Position numbers and translations under genes: made by a program
In this document: positions 48,971-58,379 of the stretch, one piece after another
How positions within the stretch are numbered: position 1 is the stretch's first letter
Layout: every line of letters starts with the position of its first letter
Notes under the pieces: generated by a model
What the model was told of the DNA's origin: nothing
The model's input: the letters and a program-made list of their open reading frames with translations, nothing else
Databases searched by the model: none
Origin: Strix aluco
Taxonomy: Eukaryota > Chordata > Aves > Strigiformes > Strigidae
Reading direction: 5' to 3'
Assembly: GCF_031877795.1 (NCBI RefSeq)
Contig: NC_133971.1
Location: 84,840,446 to 84,904,445 of the forward strand
DNA: 64,000 nt

Positions 48971-50696
48971 GAGAGGCGGGGGCATGGGCTTTTTTTGAGG
49001 CCCTTATAGTGGCCTGGAAAGCATCAACTACCTTCCTTGAGAATCCGCCTCCTGTGCATGCAAGCTGGAAATAATTACTTGTTTAAACACTTAACTGGTC
49101 CCTGCTTTGATGGTGCCACTGCCTGACCATGGTGTCACCCATGTGGCGTCAGGGCATCCCTGGCAGAGGCAAGCTGCTGCGGCTGCAGCACTGCACAGGA
49201 GGGAAGGCTTGCCCTCCCTTCTGCTTTAGCAGCAATAACGTTTCCCCAGCATCTCAGCTGTTAATTTTGCTGCTTTTGCTTTCACAAGAGTTGAAGGAAG
49301 AAGTAACCAGAGAGGAAATGAGGTCCAAGCGAGTGTGTTCGCTCAACACACAAAAACACATTAACCAGACTTTTATTTGCACCTCTTCCTTATATGTGCT
49401 GGTCTTAGGGGCTTTGGATGTACAAAACACAGCCTGCACTGTCCCCGTGTTCCTGAGCTGCTTCTCTGCTCGCTGCAGTGCCTGGAGCAGGCATGGGGCT
49501 ATGGGCAACTGAAAATTAACGTGGGATTCAACTTCATAAACACATGCTGTTTCTAGGACAGCACTGTCTGGGTCACTGGATGGCAGCACAGCTGGGATGT
49601 GTGTCCTGCGGGTGGGGGAGCCGCAGCCCAGAGCAGCACTGCTCAGTGCCTGCCACAAGCCCCGGCACAGCCCAGCACTCCACTGCTGCTGCTGCTCAGC
49701 ACCTGTCCCTCTTGTCTGGATGGCTCCAAAGTCTGGGGTGAGTGGAAATCAACCCTCTCCTATCACATCGCTCCTCCTTGTTGACTTTTACAGTCCCAAA
49801 CTCATGAGCTTATCACAGGAGCCTGAGAACTCCCCGCCAGGGGATCTCTTGCTCTTGCCCTGGATGTCACGCTTCATCCTTTCAGCCTGACACCAGCCCC
49901 TGCCTTTCTGTGCTGTTTGGCAGGGACAAGCTGCCCTGTTTGAGGTGCCAGGGAGGTGGCAGTCACCACTCCATGACATGACAGCGTGCACCAGCCTTGC
50001 TGGGGCTGGGCCAGGCTCAACGGACTGCACGGTTACTGTGCTGTCATCCCCAGGGCTAGGTTATATTTGTACCACTTGTGCAAGAGGCTTCGTCTTCACC
50101 CGTGGACCTGTCAAAAACTTTGAATGGAAAGAGCTGACTAGGCTTGGCAGATGTCCACAGAGGGAGATAGAGTGGCACTGCTGAAATGCAGTGGCAAAAA
50201 AGGGTAAAATCCCTGGTTGTAACCCAGGGGGGCATGATGGGATGGGATGGGATGGGGGCTCTAATTATGCACATTTTACTCTGAGTGCGGTGCAGCACAG
50301 AGGAAACACTTTATCAACATTTCACATCTGCTGATACTGTTACTTCCACCACCCAACCCTATGGAGCATGAAGTCTTGGGACTGGTAAGGCGTCTGGTGG
50401 GGATGGATATGAAGGCACTGCAAGGAAGGCAGTGGATTCAGGATGCTGATGCCACCTCTGTCACTGGCAGGCAGGGGGGAGTGGTGGCACAGGGTGGAAG
50501 TGTGGGTTAGGATGAGGTGGGAAATGAACCCAGGGAGCTGGATGGGGGGGATCAGGGAGGGATCCAGATGTCCCTGGGGAAGGGCAGTGGTGAGACCTTG
50601 CCTCTGCAGGGGTACCCAAGGGGACATAAGCTGCCTCAGAGGGGCAGCAGGGGCAGTTTTTTAAAAAAGACAATGACAACTGACATGATTTTTAAT
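48971..50696. other. Intergenic between avidin-like genes A and B
   Basis: No intact gene recognised. A minus-strand AATAAA at 49372-49377 follows an open frame of about 130 codons, which could mark the worn 3' end of another gene, but the frame shows no avidin motif. A short GGGAT tandem run lies near 50238-50256. Confidence 0.45.
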
Positions 50697-50702
50697 TTTA
50701 TT
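50697..50702 (-). terminator. Poly(A) signal of avidin-like gene B
   Basis: TTTATT on the plus strand (AATAAA on minus), about 65 bases beyond the gene B stop codon, in an AT-rich patch. It is the likely mRNA 3' end. Confidence 0.65.
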
Positions 50703-50766
50703 TTTATGTGAGAGGCTGGTTTTGCTTGTCTTGGGGCGGGGGCTGGACTACAGCCAGAGCATGCCA

Positions 50767-52590
50767 TCATGGGGCAGGCGAAGATGTGTCTTCACACGAC
50801 GGGGACAAGCTCGGCAGGATCTTTCCTTTTCGGATGCGTTTGCGCGTGAAGACGTTTCTGCCCACCCTATGGGAAGCAGAGAGTTCCTGTGGGACAACCC
50901 GCACACACTGCTCACTTAGAACTGCCAGTGCTAGCAGATGACAGGGCTGTCCCTAAATGCCCCCCAACTTGCCTCAAGCGGCTGCCAGATGCCCCTGGCT
51001 AGGGCAAGCCCTTTGCCATCAGGCATTGGCATCCCCCCTGCAAACGCATGCTGGGGAGTTCCCAGGGGTGGTCCCCTTGCCCATGGGGATGCTCGTTCCC
51101 AGGGGTCCTGGGGACAGCCCCTCTGTAGGGACACTGCCCCCCACACCCCTCCACTACCTCGTGGCTTTCCAGTCCTCCTCAAGGGACCCGACGGCTTCAC
51201 GCAGCAGCCACATGGTAGTCAGCGTCTCCTTTCCACCCGTGTCCACGAAGCACTGCCCCGCGAAGGCGGTGGTAACATCTGGGGACGTGCTTGATGAGGA
51301 GTCGATGGGGACAGCACCCATGCTTGTTGGCTGCCTCCCCCTCCCCAGGGTCCTTTCAGCTGCAGCTGTGTTCCCTCTCCAACAGCCATGCACCCCCCCA
51401 ACCTCTGCTGGGGGGACCTGCCCTTCCCCAGGGGCTCCCTCAGGCAAGGCAGGCTCTGTGGCACCACATCCCCCATGCCGTAATGGGGTCTGGACCCAGC
51501 ACACTCATCTCGGGCTGCCCGGCAGGGATGGGTGCAAAGGCACTGGGTGAGGGGGGGCTGCCCCATGCAAACCCAGCATCGTGCGTTAGCCCCACACTGG
51601 TCAGGCACCGCTGCCTCCCTCTGCTTAGCTGCACCAAAGCATCACCCAGCAGACTTCCCAGCATTAGAAAAGACTTGCTGGCCATTTGCACAGCTCCCGG
51701 TCCCCCCGTGGTGCCATCCCCAGATGTCCCAGCACTTACTGGAGAACTTGTCCCAGCGCACGGTGAAGGCAAAGGTGGGCCAGCCCCCCTCACCGGGCTG
51801 CTGCTGGGTGCCTCTCAGGGGGGAGGCACGGGCACAGCCGCCGGCAAGGGTGACCCGCGTGAGGTATTTCCCTTGGAAGTCCCCGTTGTCCCTCACTGCC
51901 GAAATCTCCATCAGTGAGTCCAGCTCATTCCTCCACAGCCCACTGAGCTGGCACTGAAAGGACATGGTGATAGGCCCTCTGCCCCTGCGCACAGTGCAGA
52001 GGGGGACCCCATCCCTCCTGCCGCCCCATGGCCAGAGCTGCAAGCCCTGCTGCGAGTGCAACTGCAGGGCAGGGCTCTTCCCGTCCCCAGTTTGGGGAAA
52101 TGCTACCCGAGGTGCTGCTGGCTGCTGAGTGGACAGTGCAGCAAGGCCAACACCTGCCAGTCCGTCAGCATGCATGGTGCGCCCAGGCACAGACCCTACA
52201 GGAGAGGATGCTCCATGAATGGTGCCCCTGAGCACAGACCCCACAGGAAGGGATGCCCCGTGCATGGTGTCCCAAACACAGACCCCATGAGTGGGAATGC
52301 CCTGCACATGGTGCCCCAGTGGGAGCAAAGCTTTGTGGAGGTGGTACCAGGGAGCTGGGGGTGACCCAGTGATACCCTGCCCATTGCCTGGACTAAGTGC
52401 TTGCAAAGTTCTCCTGCTTGTCCCAGTCTGAAATGGCATTTAAGAGAGAACCGCTGGCTGCCCACACTGCATCCCTGTGCTACATCTGCCACATCCCCAC
52501 CATCACCTGTCCCCGTACCTTCCTCTCCTCAGGAGTGATGCATGCCACCAGGGCCAGGGCAAGGACCAGGGTGAAAGCACCGCTTCCCAT
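50767..52590 (-). CDS. Avidin-like gene B, 168 aa, with conserved biotin contacts and basic tail
   Basis: Exons in coding order: 52519-52590, 51740-51953, 51158-51278, 50767-50866; phases close and give 168 residues. The signal peptide is identical to that of gene A except for one residue (CIT for CVT). The barrel shows CQLSGLWRNELDS, GKYLTRVT, FAFTVRWDKFS, NVTTAFAGQCF, TMWLLRE, EEDWKATR and VGRNVFTR. In avidin numbering N12, S16, Y33, T35, V37, T38, W70, F79, W97, W110 and N118 are all present, so tight biotin binding is expected. NVT is an N-glycosylation sequon. The protein continues 24 residues past the usual end with a basic, then Ser/Pro/acidic tail (KRIRKGKIL ... SSPAP). Avidins are secreted, oestrogen/progesterone- or inflammation-induced biotin scavengers in birds (known for chicken). 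Gene B is the best candidate for a conventional avidin on this strand. Confidence 0.88.
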
Positions 52591-52790
52591 GGCCACGGGG
52601 CTGCAAAAAGCCCAGCACAGCTCCCTCCCGGTCCTGCACCCCGGCCCCCTTTATAGGGCTGTAACCAGAGCCCCACAGGCAGCGGGCTGGCAGCTGTGGG
52701 GTGGGTGGCCTGATGGCAGAGTGCCTGGGACAGGCGAAGCGAGGAGGTCTGCGTGACCTGGGCAGTGCCGGAGGAATGCAGGGATGAGCA
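52402..52790 (-). repeat. Promoter/signal-exon block shared with gene A (copy 2)
   Basis: Partner of 48570-48958, about 98.5% identical by eye. It contains the TATA box (52650-52655 on minus) and exon 1 of gene B. Confidence 0.92.
52650..52655 (-). promoter_or_regulatory. TATA box of avidin-like gene B
   Basis: TATAAA on the minus strand, about 60 bases upstream of the ATG at 52590, at the same relative position as in gene A. Confidence 0.7.
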
Positions 52791-52802
52791 CGGTTGTGGA
52801 GA

Positions 52803-53902
52803 GAGGCAGGGTCGCAGGGATGGTTTGTACAGCCACTATCCAAGAGGCTCTGCCAGCCCATTCCTTCCTCTGTGACGGAGTCCTTGCGGTGGGCACAGCC
52901 TGGCATTCTCTCACTGCCACTGTCCCAGTGCTGACATCCAAAGACAGTGCTACAGCAAGTACAGCCTGACCAGCTCTTCATTGCACTGAAGGGTGGTGTG
53001 TCTGGTTGCAGGTGTTTGTCCTCATGACAGTCCCCTCCTGCGTTACAAGTTTCTGCTGCTGTTTCTATGCTGTTTTTTTCTCCGGCTGTGCTGGGCTTTC
53101 CCTGGGTCTGGGAGCTGTGACTGTCACTGTGGCAGGAACTCTTGGGCACCCTTGAATTAATCCCTCTTGTAAGTGCAGAAGGGCTTTTCTGGAAGATATG
53201 TAGATATTAAAGTTTGTTAGTTCCTTTGGGAGGGGATGTCCTGTGCATGGTGCCCGCCTGCACAGACCCCATGGCAGGCGATGCTGCATGCATGGCTCTT
53301 TGAGGCTTGGCAGGGCACAGCTCCAGGGCTGAGCCCTGTCTGAGCCCTCCCAAGGGGTCTCTGAGGATACACAGGTGGCCAGGGTTCCTTGGACTACGTG
53401 GGGCTTGCACAGGGACACAGCACAGACACCTCCTCTAAGATATCTCTCTAGCTGGGTGAGCATGTCACTGCTGATGCTGCAGGGGAAGACAGAGCTGGCA
53501 CCTGGCTGTGTCCAGGTCAGGAGGGACTTCTCTGGCCTCTGCCCAGCACAGGAGATGAGCATCTGCTTTAAGAATCCTCCAGAGACACGTTTACCCTGGG
53601 GCTTGAAGATACTAGGAGGGCCACTCTCCTCTCTGGGAAGCAGGATCTGGCAATGCCCATGTGCAAATTGCACTTTGCTTTAAATTAAAAAATCATAGTA
53701 GCTGCCTTCAGCTCCCATCCTGGGGACTTGCTCCAAAAACACCGCTCTCCCTTGCTTGCTGCCCAGCTGGCTCCCAGCATCAGCACCCACCCTCACGGCT
53801 CAGCGCTCCCCCCGGAGGTTCCATGCTGCACCCATGGGTGCAGCCCCAGCACAGTGTGGGGATAGAGAAATGTCCTGCAGCCCTGCTCTGCTGGGAGCTC
53901 AC
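52803..53902. other. Intergenic between gene B and pseudogene C
   Basis: I searched this stretch for an avidin fourth exon (VGxNxFTR) that would complete pseudogene C on the minus strand and found none. There are no repeats or RNA genes I can recognise. Confidence 0.5.
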
Positions 53903-55144
53903 CCACTGGCTTTCCAGTCATCCTTGAGGCTGTCAACCTCATCTTGCATGATCCACATGGTCTTGTCCTTGTTCATGAAGCACTGGACCATGGAGGTGGT
54001 GGTGGAGACTGGCCCATGATGGGGTGGGAGGTGGGAGAGGATGTTGAGATGGGGCTTTCCCTCTTAGGCACATAGCTTGCCAGTTTGTGAGTGGGAAACG
54101 CTTCCTCAGGGTGTGTGATGTTTCCCTCCCCAGCCTCTTGCCCTGCTAGGATCAGGGGCATGGCAGTAGATGGGCATGGGATACCCAGGTCATGGGAGGA
54201 TGAGCCCAGCTGAGCCTGCATCCAGTTCTGCCCTGACTCGTCCTGGGCAGGACCTGCCTGGACAAGAGCCAGAAGTGGGGGCCAGGAGCTGCTGCCAGCC
54301 ATGCAGCTCTGATGTTGGGGATAGGGGAGCACTGGAGACACTGTAGGGGGGGCAGGGGACCATCAAGGACACCACAAGGAGGGCTAGGGAGCTCTGGGGA
54401 CACTGTGGAGATGGGGAAACATTTGGGACACCAAAGGGGAAGGCAGGGGATCACTAAGGATACTGCAGGGAAGGGCAAAAGAGCATCAGGGACATCACAG
54501 GGAGGGCAGGGGAGCACTGGGAACATCACAGGAAAGTTGGGAAAGGAGAAACACCTGAATAACTCCAGCTGAAAGTGAAGCCGAACGTGGGCTGGCTCTT
54601 CTGGTACATGCAGTGCTGGGACCCCTGCAGCAGTGACCCCTGGATTTCATCCATGGTGGCAGTCACGGCCGTGTGGTAGGAGCCGGCGGTCACCTTTCCC
54701 ATTCATGGCTGAGATGGCCACGTAGGAGCCCAGGTTGTTGATGCAGTGCCCAGTCAGCACGCGCTGGAGCGGAGGGGACTCAGCACCGGTGCTGCAGCAC
54801 ATCCGGCGTGCAGAGAGGGCAGCAGGAGTGGGCATCCCTGGGAATCGAAAAGGGGAAGCTGGATGAGCCACAGGTGCCCCGTCCACCCAAGGGGATGTAC
54901 TGCCAGGTGTGATGAGCTCAGCCATGGGCTGGGGAGGCAGATTGCAGCTGGCATTGTGCCCCAACTCCCAGCCAGCCCCAGGAGGGGCTGAGGACCTGCC
55001 GAGGAGCTCCTCCATCCTCCCAGGATGACGGTCCGTGCTCAGCAAGGCTGCAGGCAGAGCTGGACCAAGGAGAAAGGCGGAGGAGCAGAGCAGGGTGTGC
55101 GGTCCTGACCAGGGGGCTGGCAGGAGTGACGACCGCATGGACAT
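53903..55144 (-). pseudogene. Avidin-like pseudogene C
   Basis: Two avidin-like exons are visible on the minus strand. Exon 2 (54555-54773) reads VLTGHCINNLGSYVAISAMN, then in another frame GSYHTAVTATMDEI and QPTFGFTFSWSYS; its length is 219 where phase requires 3n+1, so it has a single-step frameshift. Exon 3 (53903-54008) is open and in phase (VQCFMNKDKTMWIM, LKDDWKAS) but lacks about five residues found in avidin and has lost the G before QCF. W10 is replaced by C. A leader-like frame (MSMRSSLLPAPW and a hydrophobic stretch) starts at 55144. No fourth exon was found. Exon 2 lies in the inverted-repeat arm and has a near-identical twin at 62.2 kb that shares the frameshift, so the damage predates the inversion duplication. 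Confidence 0.8.
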
Positions 55145-57402
55145 GGTGGAGGGAGCAGGAGCTATGGGACTGCATTTGTAAGTGAAGTTATAGGCTTGAA
55201 AATCACATTTAGTCTTTTGTCATTGCTGCAGCATGGCTGGGTACCAGAATTTGCCTGTGCACACACCCCAGGCGACCAGCCAGGGACTGCGTGGGTGACC
55301 TGGGAACTGCCCGGCTCCATCTGCTTAGGTGGGACAACAGCTGGACTGAGAGAGATGTTGGGCACTTGAGCTGTTTGGTGTTGAGACATCTGCAAACAGT
55401 CAATAGGAACAGCCCCTGTAGGAATGGTCGCACAGGACATGTGGTGAGACATGTAAGTGCTGGAGGACCCGTGCAGCTGAGACTCCTTCTCCATTCTGAC
55501 AGTGACCAACAGTTGGAGGGATTTACCCCATGCCAAGACCCCAAAAAATATATTTCTCTTTCTTTCGGTGATATGCTATGTGTGAGCACCTGTGCAACAC
55601 AGACACGGCAGCGGCCACACGCTGTGCGTGATTGCAAGGGGCCTCCTGCCTCCTCCAGCTCCCCGGGCCCCTGAAGGCCGCCACAGTGCGTGGATGGCCA
55701 TGACCAAGGCTTGCCATGCAGCAGCAACGGCTGGTTTTCCTCCCAGAGGAAGGTCTGCAGCGGCGCTGAAGGAGACCGCGCTGCTCACCTTTGCCTTGCC
55801 GCTGAGCCCGAGCTGGAAGGAGGCAAATAGAAACGCCTTTGCAGCTCAGAGGCAGAGCAGACACGAGCAGTGCATGAAGCACTGCGAGCAGGTCGTGCAG
55901 CTGGGTAAAACCCAGAGCTGATGAATGCCCAACGCCCACGGGGAAGCACCCTCAGCCACAGCCCCCCCAGGCAGCTGTGGGCACCCCTGGCACATCACAT
56001 CCTACCACCTGCCACCCCAAAACCAAAATGCTGGATGAGTTGCAAAGTTGCCGGGTGCCCTCATATAGGGACTGGCCTTGCCAACAGCTCTGCCAGCCCA
56101 TGCCCACCGCATTCCTCAGCAGCACCGTGGCTGCCTGCCGGGCTTTGCAGACTGCTCAAACTGTGGTCAGTACTGCTGCCTTGCTGGAGCACCCCAGGAC
56201 TGCTGCAGAGCCTTGGGGAGCCCTGTCCTGGGGAAATGTTGACAGGAAGGCAATGACAAAGCCAGGAGGAAGCACGCAGTAAGGCTCAGCAGGACACCCC
56301 ATGGCTGAGCTGGCCACGCTTTGGGGTGAGAGCAGAGTCCTGTGGTCCCCCTGCCACCCTCTTTCCTAATTCTCACATTCCTCTAAAGCAGGTAGGAGGC
56401 TGCACAGACCAAAGGGCACCATAGCAGAGGGCTGGTGAAAAGGCATTTTGCTCAGAGAGGTGGTAAGGGATCTGAACAAAGCTGCAGAAATTCCAGGGAG
56501 GCACCGAGAGGGAAACAGCAGCATCGCTCCAGAAGCAGAATATGGACCCAAGGGATTAAAATGTGAAGAGCAAACCACATGCAAGTCTGCAATAAGGTGG
56601 GCTAAAACACAGAGCAGGTGGAAAACTTGCTAAAGCCCTGGATGCCGTTAGCAAAGCTCTTCCATGGCATTCGGGGCAGGAAAACCAGGGTGGCAGTCCC
56701 ACCAGCCCACTCCTCCCTTAGGCTGCTCAAATCCCAAGCAAGGTGCCAGTCATTATTTTGCAACTGGACAGCTTGAGAATCAAGTTTCAGATTCAGAAAC
56801 ACAGCTGAGTTTTCCGGAAATCATTATTTTCAGCTGAGAGGGGTAGTGACACAGGCAGCACCAGCACTGCCCATTGGACTAAGTCACCAAGCCCAGCAGG
56901 ACGTGGATCGGGCCAGGATTTGCTGAATATCTGATTTCCAGTAAATCACACCCATTTCTGTAAGAAGAGTTTTGGGACTGGATGTGCTGCAGCTACTGGC
57001 GCTGTGCTGCTGGGTCGCAGCAGCTCTCGACGCCTGCCAGGAGTCCATACACAGCTGAGACCCCACACCTGCCTGCCCCCGGGGCTGCCTCAGAGCTGGG
57101 GAGGGGCTCCCAGACAGCTTGTTGGGGTGTGGAAGGACCGGCATTAAGCAGGGAAGAGCCAGGGCTGCCCATGCTTGGTGTCAGAAGGTCACTCTGGGGA
57201 TGCACCATCCCATTTGGGCTGGAAAAGGGACGTTCTTGGGGACAGTCTCTTCCCAGAATAACAGGCTGAGAGCTTCACCCCACACGCACTGCAGCGCTTT
57301 AGCCCAGCCTCCCCAGGCCATATCCGCAGACTGCACAAGGGTGGGTTTAAAGGAAAAATTTTTACTTTTTTTTGCGTTTTGGGGACCTTTTCCCCCCAGA
57401 GC
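54562..57402 (-). repeat. Inverted repeat, arm 1
   Basis: This arm is the reverse complement of 60490-62365. Coordinates of matching points sum to 116,927 over 54562-56082 and to about 117,891 over 57045-57402. The outer part is about 98-99% identical (for example two amino-acid-level differences over 127 codons in a translated shadow frame). The inner 350 bases are about 95% identical. A 964-base segment, 56083-57046, is present only in this arm. The arm contains exon 2 of pseudogene C and, at its inner end, a copy of the gene D 3' UTR in reverse. Confidence 0.93.
56083..57046. other. Arm-1-specific segment
   Basis: This 964-base segment interrupts arm 1 relative to arm 2. The breakpoints share the trinucleotide CCA, so a simple deletion from arm 2 by microhomology is the easiest explanation. 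No gene or known repeat is recognisable inside it. Confidence 0.7.
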
Positions 57403-58069
57403 TATATTTGCATGTTCATTCGTTTCCCACTAACTGGCTGTCACCACATCCTTTTCATCACTCCCATGGCTGCAGATTCCCTGCCTCTTGGAGCCTCCTA
57501 ACAAGGCAGCCCACGGGAAGGAGATGATGTAAGCAGCCCTCTTGCTAAATAAAGGAACAGAAACAGAAAGCAAAATACGTTTTACGGGAAGCCAGCACTG
57601 ACAGTGGCACAGCCACCGCCCCCCAAGCCATGCTCATCAGCTGTCCCAAACATCCCCCATCCCAGCCCCACTTCCCATTCAGCCCGTCCTTGCCGCCCCA
57701 GCAGCCATTCTGCTCCCCTGCAGCAACAGCCCAGCCTGGTTTGGTCCTGCCCCGACGTTTGCTGCCCCTTTGCTCTCTCCTGGTCCGTGTGACCAGCGCA
57801 ATGCCCCGGGGGTTTCCTGTTGCTGTGGGGGCAGGTTTGCTTCCTCTGTCTCCCACATCCCCATAGCCACTGCAGATCGCCAGCCATGCCCACACACCTA
57901 CCCTCGCCCCGCCCTCACGACTGCGGTGACCAGGGGCGGTTTGGGGAGCAGGAGCTCCTGCAGGGCAGGACTGCAGCCCAGGCACAGAGCTCATCCAGGA
58001 GACTCCGCGCCAGGGACCCCCAGGCTGGGCTACGGTCAGTGGGCACCCCCAAGCACCCCGATCTATATC
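57403..58069. other. Unique spacer left of gene D
   Basis: Unique sequence between the inner end of arm 1 and the pyrimidine tract upstream of gene D. It is rich in short C tracts towards the right. I saw no gene. Confidence 0.5.
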
Positions 58070-58265
58070 CCCCTCCCCACCCCCGTCCTTGTCCATACCC
58101 CTTTCCAGTCCCCATCCCCCTGGCCGTGCCCGTTCCCGCCTCTATGTCTATTCCCGTCCCTGTTCCCCTCCCCGTCCCCTTCCCAGTCTCCGTCCCCATC
58201 CCCGTCCCCGTTTCCATCTCCATCCCCGTCCCATCTCCATCCCCATCCCCGTCCCCGTCACCCCG
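58070..58265. repeat. Pyrimidine-rich hexamer-like microsatellite upstream of gene D
   Basis: Repeated variants of CCCGTC, CCCATC and CCGTTC on the plus strand make an almost pure C/T tract with G-rich complement. It ends about 60 bases before the TATA box of gene D. Such tracts can form triplex or quadruplex structures; a regulatory role is inferred only from position. Confidence 0.85.
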
Positions 58266-58323
58266 CCGGTGCCTCCCAGGGCTTTCCGGGAAATCGGCAG
58301 GGCCGGGCCGGACTGGGCTGTGC

Positions 58324-58330
58324 TATAAAG
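58324..58330 (+). promoter_or_regulatory. TATA box of avidin-like gene D
   Basis: TATAAAG, 56 bases before the ATG at 58380, within a CpG-rich stretch. The spacing fits a short 5' UTR of roughly 25 bases. Confidence 0.65.
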
Positions 58331-58379
58331 AGACGAGCGGCCGCGGAACCGTCGGATTCGCTTTCGCCGCTGCATTCCG

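Noticed and set aside
54566-54776. Pseudogene C as a functional avidin gene
   Set aside because: Exon 2 length is out of phase, W10 is lost, and no fourth exon could be found; the twin copy has the same fault.
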